From the NCBI GenBank assembly GCA_964384025.1, contig CAYLJJ010000063.1:1-39882 (forward strand): a DNA stretch of 39,882 nt, read 5' to 3'. The notes below the pieces were generated by a model. It was not told the DNA's origin, made no database searches, and was given only the letters and a program-made list of their open reading frames with translations. The DNA comes from CAYLJJ01 sp964384025 (GTDB lineage: Bacteria; Myxococcota_A; Bradymonadia; UBA7976; UBA1532). How positions within the stretch are numbered: position 1 is the stretch's first letter; each line of letters opens with the position of its first letter. Of the stretch, positions 7,991-15,464 are shown in pieces. The translations under genes were made by a program, and so were the position numbers.

Positions 7991-9556
7991 ATGCCAAAGA
8001 AGGTTGAAGAAGCATCATTCAAGACAGCTCAGAACTATCGAATGCTTCAGAGATTAAAGCAAGCCGTTGAACATGAGTTGTCAGAGGGGCAGCCTGAACC
8101 TGGAAATCCTCTCCGATTTATCTTGAGCCTGAGCCCTGAGGATCTACAAAGAGCGCAGGAGATCTGCCAAGCTCGGCTCACTTGCAAAATCCCTCCCCTG
8201 GAGCAGAGTAAGCCTCAACAACAACTCCAGCGACTCCAAGAAGATCCTCTACGGAGCAGTAAAAATCACGCAAGACAGGCCCTCCTTGAAGCGACCTTGG
8301 GGCTTTTAGAAGGCTTTGATTTTACACGTTATGAGCGTGAAGAGGGCTGGCGCGATGGGGTCTTATTGAACCTCTTCTGGGGACGTTATCGCAGCCTCTG
8401 GAAGCCCAGAAGGGGGACCGGAGCCCTCTCTCTTCGCAGCCAGGAGTTGAGCCAGAGGATCTTGGAACTTAAGAGGAGGATCACCCAATCCCAACATATC
8501 CAGGCTCGAAATAAGCAGATGGAGAAGGAACAACAGGAGATCGCACGTTTGGGACGGGAGCGCTATAACCAGAGAATGCTCCGCCAAAAGCAGGAATCGG
8601 AGCAGCGCAAAGCTCAGGAGGTGATGACTGAAGCTAAGAGGCGACGTGATCCTCAATATCAGCGTTTCCTAGACTGGCGTGAAAAGCCTGAGACTCGCGC
8701 GCTCTATGAACAGCCCGATGTACAAGCTCCTCTGACTCACCTCCCCCGCGCCTCTGGTCCTGCGCCCAGGGCAAAGAGCAGCCAGAGCTTGATCTTGGCT
8801 TCCAGCTCGGAGCTGAACCAGCTGTTTGTTCGTTTGCTCCAGGAGTTTGAGATCCTGGGGCGACCCAAGGTGAGCTGCCGCTCTATCAATGGAGATGCCA
8901 GCACCATCCCCTACACCTGTGTGGCTACAACCAAGGAACTAAGCCATCTCAAAGGCTGCTCTCGCAAGGCGCTCAACTTCAGCGCTGAGATCAGCCACTT
9001 CTATACGCGGGGTGCTCGCACGGTCTTCTGTCTAGATGATGAGGCTCTCTTCGCCTACTCCCTCTTTCCTCCAGAGTACAAACGCTATGAAGGGCTTCCT
9101 GCTCCTCTTGGAAACCCCAAAAAGACCGCTCGGATGCAGGTGATGTTGGATCTCAGCGGCTGCCTCAGTCAGTTTGAAGTGCTCCTCAAAATCAAGGGCC
9201 AGAGGCAGCGCTGCGTTGCCCAACTGGGGAGTCTACGCAGCCTCTCCCCTGAAGAGGCTTTTCAGCTCCTCTTACACTCTGAAGATCCTCTCAAACAGGC
9301 AGTAGAGGAGGCTCGCAGAGAGCGTGAAACGCTGAGAGAACAAGCCCGAGAAGAAGCACGGAGGGAGGGGCAACGAAGGCAGCAGGAGGCGCTAAACTCT
9401 GGGTTGAAAGAGAAACTGCCTCAACCCAAACAGGCTCAAAAAAGTTTGGAAGAGAAGCGCCAAGTTCTAGAAGCGCTCCTCAGACAGGGACATATCGATC
9501 AAGCTCAATATGAGGAGTTGTGGAGTGAGGCTCTCGCCCACTTTGTAAAGCGCTGA
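7991..9556 (+). CDS. Coiled-coil protein of unknown function with SHOCT-like tail
   Basis: This 521-residue, highly charged cytoplasmic protein has no signal or TM. Residues about 150-225 and 435-485 are Arg/Glu/Gln-rich and should form long coiled coils. Between them (about 260-430) lies a folded domain containing CRSINGDASTIPYTCVATTK and FCLDDEALFAYSLFP, which I do not recognise. The last 35 residues (EEKRQVLEALLRQGHIDQAQ onward) match the pattern of a SHOCT short C-terminal domain, usually found at the end of proteins that oligomerise or bind other macromolecules. The ATG at 7991 is preferred over GTG 7985 because AGGAGAGG (7978-7985) precedes it at good spacing. An inverted repeat lies directly upstream. 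No function is assigned. Confidence 0.7.
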   Translation: MPKKVEEASFKTAQNYRMLQRLKQAVEHELSEGQPEPGNPLRFILSLSPEDLQRAQEICQARLTCKIPPLEQSKPQQQLQRLQEDPLRSSKNHARQALLEATLGLLEGFDFTRYEREEGWRDGVLLNLFWGRYRSLWKPRRGTGALSLRSQELSQRILELKRRITQSQHIQARNKQMEKEQQEIARLGRERYNQRMLRQKQESEQRKAQEVMTEAKRRRDPQYQRFLDWREKPETRALYEQPDVQAPLTHLPRASGPAPRAKSSQSLILASSSELNQLFVRLLQEFEILGRPKVSCRSINGDASTIPYTCVATTKELSHLKGCSRKALNFSAEISHFYTRGARTVFCLDDEALFAYSLFPPEYKRYEGLPAPLGNPKKTARMQVMLDLSGCLSQFEVLLKIKGQRQRCVAQLGSLRSLSPEEAFQLLLHSEDPLKQAVEEARRERETLREQAREEARREGQRRQQEALNSGLKEKLPQPKQAQKSLEEKRQVLEALLRQGHIDQAQYEELWSEALAHFVKR

Positions 9557-9621
9557 GCCAGAGCTTCTTCATCTTGGAGTTGCTGTGCTACAGTCGCCGT
9601 CTAAAATTTTGGGTGAGCGCA

Positions 9622-11190
9622 GTGGCTTACAAGGCTTGTTACGGTTGTGAATTGCTCTTCGAGGTGGAAGCTGAGTCTCTTGGACAAGCTCTGGCCTGTC
9701 CTCAATGTGATTGTCTGCTTGAAGAGTACGAACTCGAGGAGGGAGAACTTGAGGTAGAGGATGATTTTGGGGCCCCTGAAGCGACCTTAGCTCTTGGTGA
9801 TGAGGACTCCATCGCCGCGACCATCTCCGCTGCTGGTCTGAGCGAGGCGGTACAAGAGCGTATCCTCTCCGAGGAGGGCTTCAATGTTGTCGAGAGAACA
9901 CAGAGCATCGATCTGGGCGCGACAGGAGGCCTTGAGGAGTTCATCGCTGAGCCCCAACAGGGCTCTTCGGAGTCTGCAAGCCCTGGGCTGGTCTTCCCCT
10001 CTCCTGCCCATCCAGGCCCTCAGACTCAACCTGAGGTTAAGCAGGTCCCGCTCCCCCAGTTTCCCAACCCCAACCCAACGCCCCTCTCTACTGAGGCTTT
10101 AGAATCTTCTCAACGCAGCAGTCGGGGAACAGGGCGGCCCAAATCTCAAGCAACTCGAGTCCTGGACCTCAACAGTGATCTCCCCGATGAGGAGGAGATG
10201 GCGCAGCTCACCCAAGTTCAACAAAGAGAACCACGTTCTCTCCAACAGAGAGTGGCGCAGCGTTCAGAACCTCAGGTGGTTCAACGATCCCCTTCCAGTT
10301 TGCCCGTCACCAGCGCCTCACGCTCAACTGTATACATTCAACCTAAACCAAAGCGCTCTTGGCGGATCCCTTTGCTCCTCCTGCTGTTTGCTGGCTTGGT
10401 ACTGGGAGCTGTGGTTTGGTATCTGAACCGAGAGCCCCCGCCTAAGACCGTGGAGCCAATCAGCGAGCCTGAGTTGAGCTGGGAGGAACACCTGGAGCAT
10501 CAGATCAAGGAGAGCGTGATCACTCTCCCTGCAGCCTCTAATGCAGAGCCTCTCAAAGAGATCGACTATCTCGTCGCTGGGGATGAAGCGCTCTTTAACA
10601 GCCTGGGCTCTGTCCCTGGAATGCCCTCAGCTAAGATCCCCCCAGGCATGATCAGCACCGGAAAGCAAGGTCGCTGGGTTCGCCCGCTCAAGCAGGCGCT
10701 CTCTCGGGTAGAGGAGGGGAGAGATCGTCTCTTCGCGTTGGGGCTTAACGACAACACTCCGACTGACGAGCTGCTCCTGATCGCGCGCTCAGCCTATCTA
10801 GCGGGGCGCCCTCAATTGGCTCTCCTGGTGAGGCGTGATGATTCCAGTTTGGGTACCCTCGCTTTCTGGCTTCAGATCCCAGGGGAACCTCTGCCTGTTG
10901 ATGGAGCGGTTGTTATCCGTATCGGGAAACTCGGCTTCCGCGTGAACGTGAAGGATCAACAGGGCAAAAGCCTGAGTAAACAAAGCATCACGCTGAAGCC
11001 CAACCAACGTCTGGATCTCTCTGCGTTGAGGGAGCATCTTGATAAGCTCAAGGAGCTTCACGCTGAGTTACAGGACGCGATTATCTACCCCGCTCCAGAG
11101 CTTCCGTTGGAGGAACTCGCTCAGATCATGACCCTGAGCGCTCAGGGAGAGCAAGGTCCCCGTTTCCCCAGGTTGACTCTGGTTCAATAA
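9622..11190 (+). CDS. Zinc-ribbon membrane protein with ExbD/TolR-like C-terminal domain
   Basis: The product is about 522 residues. Near the N-terminus two CxxC pairs (CYGC and CPQC, 16 residues apart) form an MJ0042-like zinc ribbon. An acidic, then Pro/Gln-rich disordered linker follows, one TM helix (about 247-268, WRIPLLLLLFAGLVLGAVVW), and a periplasmic C-terminal region. The end of that region (DAIIYPAPELPLEELAQIM) looks like the ExbD/TolR-type domain seen in myxobacterial AgmX-like proteins. A role linking cytoplasmic events to envelope energy transduction is inference. The start is uncertain: GTG 9622 has GGTGA at 9612-9616, 5 nt upstream; GTG 9613 and TTG 9574 are in frame but lack a good ribosome binding site. 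An 8-bp inverted repeat (11179-11186 with 11203-11210) brackets the stop. Confidence 0.65.
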   Translation: MAYKACYGCELLFEVEAESLGQALACPQCDCLLEEYELEEGELEVEDDFGAPEATLALGDEDSIAATISAAGLSEAVQERILSEEGFNVVERTQSIDLGATGGLEEFIAEPQQGSSESASPGLVFPSPAHPGPQTQPEVKQVPLPQFPNPNPTPLSTEALESSQRSSRGTGRPKSQATRVLDLNSDLPDEEEMAQLTQVQQREPRSLQQRVAQRSEPQVVQRSPSSLPVTSASRSTVYIQPKPKRSWRIPLLLLLFAGLVLGAVVWYLNREPPPKTVEPISEPELSWEEHLEHQIKESVITLPAASNAEPLKEIDYLVAGDEALFNSLGSVPGMPSAKIPPGMISTGKQGRWVRPLKQALSRVEEGRDRLFALGLNDNTPTDELLLIARSAYLAGRPQLALLVRRDDSSLGTLAFWLQIPGEPLPVDGAVVIRIGKLGFRVNVKDQQGKSLSKQSITLKPNQRLDLSALREHLDKLKELHAELQDAIIYPAPELPLEELAQIMTLSAQGEQGPRFPRLTLVQ

Positions 11191-11269
11191 TTGCTAAAGC
11201 TCTGAACCAGCTCTACTTCGTTTGAGCATCCAGATTTATCGAAAATAGAAACTCCTTACAGGAGGCCTT

Positions 11270-12244
11270 ATGTCTCTCCTCAGGCTGTTGTCCCTGTTGC
11301 TTCTCTTGAGCAGCGCTCAGGCCGAGAATTGGTCTCTCCTCCCTGTTCAAGTTCGCGGGATAGATCCCTCTGTCGCAGTGACTTTCCGAGATCTGCTCGT
11401 AGCTGAGATTGGCGCCCTCAATGGAGTGGGATTTGCTGATGGAGCTAAGAGCTGCCAAGATGTCCCCTGCGCTCGAGTTCAAGGAGCGAAGCTGGGAGTC
11501 TCAGTGGTGATCTATGCCAAACTCTCCCGTTTGGGTCGTAAGATCATCGCCACTGCTACAGCGGTAGAGGTCAGCGGGGCTCAGAATCTCAGTCAACAGC
11601 GTATGAGCGTAGATCAGGTTGAAGATCTAGAGGCGGTTGCCTCTCGGATGGCGCGAGCCATCGTAGAGGGACGCAGTACGGAGGATGTAGCTGAACTGGG
11701 CAACGTAACACGCTCTGAAACCAAACCTGCTCGCAGGCGAAAGGGGCAGAGTGGCCTCATCCTTAAAGTAGGGGGAGTGTCACCCATGGGAGATCTCTAT
11801 CGAGCGGGTTTTGGTATCTTGTTGGATGTGGGCTACTGGTATGAGGCCCGAGACTTTGCCATCCATCCCTCTTTGAACTATCGAGGCAACGCCAAGAATC
11901 GGGAGGGAGAAAGCTACAATCAGGTCAACTTGGACATCGCCGCCAATTATATCCTGGCGCGGAGTGACTTTGCTCCCTTTATTGCTGTGGGTGGAGGGCT
12001 TCGACATATCGAGGAAGAGCGTCAACTAGAGGCCATTCAGGGGACCGTTATGGTCTTAGACAGCAGCGGTCCCAGAAAAGAGTCTACTTGGGCACCAGGA
12101 GCCTTTGTACGAGCTGGATTGCTCCTCTTCCGCACCTACACGATGCGGATGGCGCTGAGCGCTGACTATGATCTCAGCTTCGCCAGTCTTCATGGACACA
12201 CCAATCCCCAAGCCTTTAATTTTGGCATCAGCGTCATATTTTAG
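11270..12244 (+). CDS. Secreted protein with TolB-like N-domain and outer-membrane beta-barrel
   Basis: This 324-residue protein starts with a Sec signal peptide (LLLLLSSAQA, cleavage about residue 18). Residues about 20-130 resemble the N-terminal domain of myxobacterial secreted proteins related to TolB/CsgG-like folds (LLPVQVRGIDPSVAVTFRDL; VQGAKLGVSVVIYAKLSRLG). After a basic linker (PARRRKGQ) the remaining 160 residues show alternating hydrophobic/polar strands, many aromatic residues and a terminal Phe (FNFGISVIF), the usual end of an outer-membrane beta-barrel. The ATG is preceded by AGGAGG at 11260-11265. The lipoprotein gene 12254-12694 follows 9 bp later, with its ribosome binding site overlapping this stop codon, so the two are cotranscribed. 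Confidence 0.7.
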   Translation: MSLLRLLSLLLLLSSAQAENWSLLPVQVRGIDPSVAVTFRDLLVAEIGALNGVGFADGAKSCQDVPCARVQGAKLGVSVVIYAKLSRLGRKIIATATAVEVSGAQNLSQQRMSVDQVEDLEAVASRMARAIVEGRSTEDVAELGNVTRSETKPARRRKGQSGLILKVGGVSPMGDLYRAGFGILLDVGYWYEARDFAIHPSLNYRGNAKNREGESYNQVNLDIAANYILARSDFAPFIAVGGGLRHIEEERQLEAIQGTVMVLDSSGPRKESTWAPGAFVRAGLLLFRTYTMRMALSADYDLSFASLHGHTNPQAFNFGISVIF

Positions 12245-12253
12245 GAGCAATCG

Positions 12254-12694
12254 ATGTATCACCTCACACTTTTTGGCTGCATCTTCCTCCTGGCTTGTAC
12301 CCCCGAAGAGGGAGAGCCTGATATGGATTGGAGCCCTAGGTCTGTCGCTGGATCTTGGAACATCGAGGGCGAGGGAGAGATATACTCCTGCCAAAGCAAG
12401 CGCTACAACACAGATGATCTCAAGATCCATATGAAGTCCTTGGAGGTCAGTCAGAATGAGGAGAACTTGAGCCTCGCAAAAGTTATTCAGGTTCAAGAGG
12501 GGAGCTTTAGCTTTACAGGGAGAGCACGAGGCCTCAATATCAACTTCAGCACCATTGAGGTTGGCCCTTTGGGGACCATTGAGATGAACTTTAGCGGTGA
12601 GTTGATCTCTCCCTTAGAGGCAGAAGGAAGCTTCCAAGGCAGCGGCCCAGGTGAATGTCGTAGTGAGGGCGAGTTCAACCTGAAAATCCACTGA
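12254..12694 (+). CDS. Small lipoprotein of unknown function
   Basis: This 146-residue protein has lipobox FLLAC (Cys15) and an acidic tail (TPEEGEPDMD). A mature domain of about 115 residues follows, rich in beta-strand patterns (SVAGSWNIEGEGEIYSC, GSFQGSGPGECRSEGEF), compatible with a small lipocalin-like or beta-sandwich fold. Two cysteines (in IYSCQS and GECRSE) could form a disulfide. AGGAG (12243-12247) precedes the ATG and overlaps the previous stop. The gene ends directly against the convergent MATE gene with no gap and no visible terminator, so antisense overlap of the two transcripts is likely. Confidence 0.7.
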   Translation: MYHLTLFGCIFLLACTPEEGEPDMDWSPRSVAGSWNIEGEGEIYSCQSKRYNTDDLKIHMKSLEVSQNEENLSLAKVIQVQEGSFSFTGRARGLNINFSTIEVGPLGTIEMNFSGELISPLEAEGSFQGSGPGECRSEGEFNLKIH

Positions 12695-14020
12695 TCAATG
12701 GGCCCTAAGCCAACGTCTGCTATAGCGCAGCAGAAAGACTCCTCCAGAGAGAGTACCATGGAGAATAAAGGCGATGGTCATCCCCCAATAGGCTCCCGTG
12801 GGGCCCCACGCTCGACTCAGATACCAGACTAGAGGGAGCTGAAAGATGACATGGGCCAGGAGGGCTACAGACATAGCGGGGAGAGTGTGCCCCGCTCCAC
12901 CAAAAGCTTTGCTGAGGACCAAAGCCAACCCGATAAAGGGAAAACAGAGCACCAGAACCCGTAGAAGCTGAGCACCCTCCCTGATCACCAAAGGGTTTCT
13001 ATCAAAGGCTTGAATCAGCAGGTCTGCTCCAAACCAGATCCCCAAACCCAAAAGTGACATCAGCCCACTATAGAGTCCTACCCCAGTCCAGGCAGTCTTC
13101 CAAGCTCGCTTAGGAGCTTCAGCGCCTAGGTTTTGGCCCACCAAACTGGCGGTGGCCTGCCCCAGAGCCAGACCAGGAAAAATCAGCGCGCTTAAGACCA
13201 CCATCGCTGCTGTATAGGCAGAAACAACGATGGCGCCAAAGGTGGTGAGGATCTTGACAAGAGAGAAGCCCGCTATCGTGCGCACCAAGTGTTCCAGAGA
13301 GCCGGGGATCCCGATCTTAAGCAGCTTCTTGGCGATCTTAAAGTCGGGATGAAACTCTCTCAGTTGAGGAGAGATGCTCAACCGTCTTAGAGAGAACAGA
13401 GCCACCATCAGTGCGGTGATATTGGAGAGCACCGTAGCCCAAGCTGCGCCTGGCATCCCCATCCCCAGGCCAAAGATAAAGAGGGGATCTAGAAAGAGAT
13501 TCACGAGGGGAGAGATCGAGGAGCTGAGGGTCGCTGCCCGCGCCTCTCCAGCACCTTGGAGGCTAAAGATCAACAGGATCAAGGGACCGTTGATCAGTAA
13601 ACCCAACATGCTGATCTGGAGATAGGCCGCCGCCTGTTGGCTGACCTGCCGCTCAGCCTCCATAAAGACCATGATCTCCTGAGGTGCAAAAGGGGAGAGG
13701 AGAGCAAAGAAGAGACCCAGGAGGAGAGAGAGCAGGCTCCCTTGAGCGATCTGATGCCTCGCGCGCTCAGGCTGCTTCGCGCCCACCGCTTGAGACACTC
13801 CAGCCAAGGTTCCGATGGCGACCCCCATAAGTAGAGTGAAGAACATCATCAAGGTGGCCTGAGCGATGCCCAATGCCGCCAAAGCCTCAGTGCCTACACG
13901 ACCGATCCAGAGGCGATCAATCACCAGCGTCAAGAGACTAAAGATCTGCCCAATGAAGAAGGGGAAGGCGAGGCGAAGGAGAGGAGCGGTGATACCACCC
14001 TGGGTGAGCGCTTGAGGCAC
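12695..14020 (-). CDS. MATE-family multidrug/Na+ (H+) antiporter
   Basis: This 441-residue integral membrane protein has about 12 TM helices in two similar halves, the right size for the MATE (NorM/DinF) family. Recognisable segments are IDRLWIGRVGTEALAALGIA in the first half, PLVNLFLDPLFIFGLGMGMPGAAWATV in the middle, and GQATASLVGQNLGAEAPKRA in the second half. Family members export cationic drugs or metabolites in exchange for Na+ or H+. The start codon is GTG, placed directly after the stop of the upstream lipoprotein gene, so translation is probably coupled. The gene appears to be the last of a MazG-like / lipoprotein / MATE unit. The substrate cannot be read from sequence. Confidence 0.92.
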   Translation of the reverse strand: MPQALTQGGITAPLLRLAFPFFIGQIFSLLTLVIDRLWIGRVGTEALAALGIAQATLMMFFTLLMGVAIGTLAGVSQAVGAKQPERARHQIAQGSLLSLLLGLFFALLSPFAPQEIMVFMEAERQVSQQAAAYLQISMLGLLINGPLILLIFSLQGAGEARAATLSSSISPLVNLFLDPLFIFGLGMGMPGAAWATVLSNITALMVALFSLRRLSISPQLREFHPDFKIAKKLLKIGIPGSLEHLVRTIAGFSLVKILTTFGAIVVSAYTAAMVVLSALIFPGLALGQATASLVGQNLGAEAPKRAWKTAWTGVGLYSGLMSLLGLGIWFGADLLIQAFDRNPLVIREGAQLLRVLVLCFPFIGLALVLSKAFGGAGHTLPAMSVALLAHVIFQLPLVWYLSRAWGPTGAYWGMTIAFILHGTLSGGVFLLRYSRRWLRAH

Positions 14021-14926
14021 TCAGTCCAGATCCCAGGTCCCTGAAAGTGGGCCAAAGTTGAGAGAGAAGCGCCCCAGCTTGGGGACATCAAAGAAGAGGG
14101 TACCCTCAGCCTTATAGGGGATCGAGAAGCTGGGGTATTTGCCCTGCACCAGCTCATCAAGAGAGTCAAGCACCAAGGTCTCCAAGATCCCCAAGATCGC
14201 GTCTAGGCCCAGATCAAAGCGAACATGTGCTTCTAGGTGTCCTGGGCAGGAGGCGCAGGTTTGCCCCTGTTCATTCTCCTCCACCTCACAGCCGGGCTTC
14301 AGGGTCTTACAGCTCCCAGCACAGCAAAATTGATCACCCCGCACCTCACAGTCGGGATCAGGCTGACAGCTCAGCAGCTCTCGACCAGGGATCATCCGAA
14401 ACTTTAGATTCTCATCCAGCTCCCCTGTAGCGACATCCTGGGCGACATCTACAGCCAGCTCGATGAGATCATCGATGCTGGGTTTGTACTCTTTGATATC
14501 TTGACCTTCCATCTGACAGGCCTCCTCCTGTTGGATATCGCAGTCCTCAACTTGAGGATCACAGAAGGAGATACAGAGGGCCGCCAGCTCTGCCTGATCA
14601 GCGCCCTCAAAGACATCCAAGGCCAAGAGCATCTCAATGGTGGGAATGGGGAAGCTATTGGGGTTGCCCAGATCAAAGACCGTCTCAAAGCTGAACTTGA
14701 GATCTGATCTCTTGGGAATCTTGGAGAAAGCCAAACTGCAGAGAAAATCATCTCCAAGATCACTACAGTAGTAAGCCGCCAGCTGCTTTTCGCTGGGATG
14801 CTCCAGCAAGTTCAGGGCGCTGATCTTAGCCTCAGGAGGGTCAGGGATAAGGGAACCTCCACCTTCACCATCAAGGTAGGGGCAGCCGGTGAGGAGCAGG
14901 AGAGGGAGAAGCAGCAGAGTGCGCAT
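14021..14926 (-). CDS. Cys-rich lipoprotein, LEA14-like features
   Basis: From ATG 14926 the product is 301 residues with signal MRTLLLLPLLLLTGC and an acidic/Gly linker. The early mature part contains FSFETVFDLGNPNSFPIPTI, the pattern of LEA14/WHy-type lipoproteins (a strand followed by NPN and IP). A central Cys-rich stretch (CQPDPDCEVRGDQFCCAGSC, then CEVEENEQGQTCASC) suggests several disulfides. The C-terminal part is beta-rich and may complete the sandwich. The ATG at 14926 is chosen because GGAGGTG lies at 14940-14934; a TTG at 14941 would overlap that site. The function is unknown. Its stop abuts the GTG of the MATE gene. Confidence 0.75.
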   Translation of the reverse strand: MRTLLLLPLLLLTGCPYLDGEGGGSLIPDPPEAKISALNLLEHPSEKQLAAYYCSDLGDDFLCSLAFSKIPKRSDLKFSFETVFDLGNPNSFPIPTIEMLLALDVFEGADQAELAALCISFCDPQVEDCDIQQEEACQMEGQDIKEYKPSIDDLIELAVDVAQDVATGELDENLKFRMIPGRELLSCQPDPDCEVRGDQFCCAGSCKTLKPGCEVEENEQGQTCASCPGHLEAHVRFDLGLDAILGILETLVLDSLDELVQGKYPSFSIPYKAEGTLFFDVPKLGRFSLNFGPLSGTWDLD

Positions 14927-14969
14927 TATAGACACCTCCAAAGGGCCGAAAACCGAGGCCCGACGCAGA

Positions 14970-15356
14970 TCAGAGAGAACTATTCTTCTCGGGTTGAAGA
15001 CCAGGGCTCTTAAGAGCTGTTCCCTTAGATAACTCTAGAGGATATTTGCGCGCCAGCGCTTCCAATTTTCTCTCGGTGATGTGCAACAGGTTGAGGTCTA
15101 AAGCAGAACAGAGGTTCATCAAACAGAGAAAAACATCAGCTATCTCCTCCTCGACTCGCTCCAGAGGAGGGGGACCTGCACCTGGTGGATGGGGGCCGGG
15201 GCCCTCGACAGTCCACATATAAAGTTCCAGCAACTCAGCGGCCTCTACGCTGAGGCAGGCGGCCAGATTCTTGGGGCTATGAAACTGCTCCCAATCCCGC
15301 TCAGAGACAAAGGTCGCGAGGCGCGCTTGAAGCTTCTGAAGTTCAAGGTTTTCCAT
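14970..15356 (-). CDS. MazG-like nucleotide pyrophosphohydrolase
   Basis: The product is about 128 residues. It has the all-alpha NTP-PPase pattern of the RS21-C6/DCTPP1 branch: RDWEQFHSPKNLA, then LSVEAAELLELYMW (the EAAEL metal-ligand helix), and EEIADVFLCLMNLCSAL (the ExxAD helix). These enzymes hydrolyse dCTP or modified nucleoside triphosphates to the monophosphate and diphosphate, cleaning the nucleotide pool. A proline-rich loop (GPGPHPPGAGPPPLE) between the two helices is longer than usual. ATG 15356 was chosen over TTG 15365. The gene is the first of the MazG-like / lipoprotein / MATE direction and is divergent from the AAA+ gene across about 108 bp. Confidence 0.85.
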   Translation of the reverse strand: MENLELQKLQARLATFVSERDWEQFHSPKNLAACLSVEAAELLELYMWTVEGPGPHPPGAGPPPLERVEEEIADVFLCLMNLCSALDLNLLHITERKLEALARKYPLELSKGTALKSPGLQPEKNSSL

Positions 15357-15464
15357 GGACCCCAATCTTAATCCGCTTAAGATCTTGAAGGAAGAGTGGG
15401 CTTTAAGCTCCTGTTTTTACAGTCGACGAGACGCTACATTCACTCTCCCTAAGGAGTTATGAGC

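Noticed and set aside
11179..11210. 8-bp inverted repeat around the stop of the ExbD-like gene as a terminator
   Set aside because: The 16-nt loop and lack of a T tract make termination unlikely; mentioned only under the gene.
12056..12496. 146-residue minus-strand ORF
   Set aside because: It overlaps the end of the beta-barrel gene and the start of the lipoprotein gene, both better supported; no signal or domain is seen.
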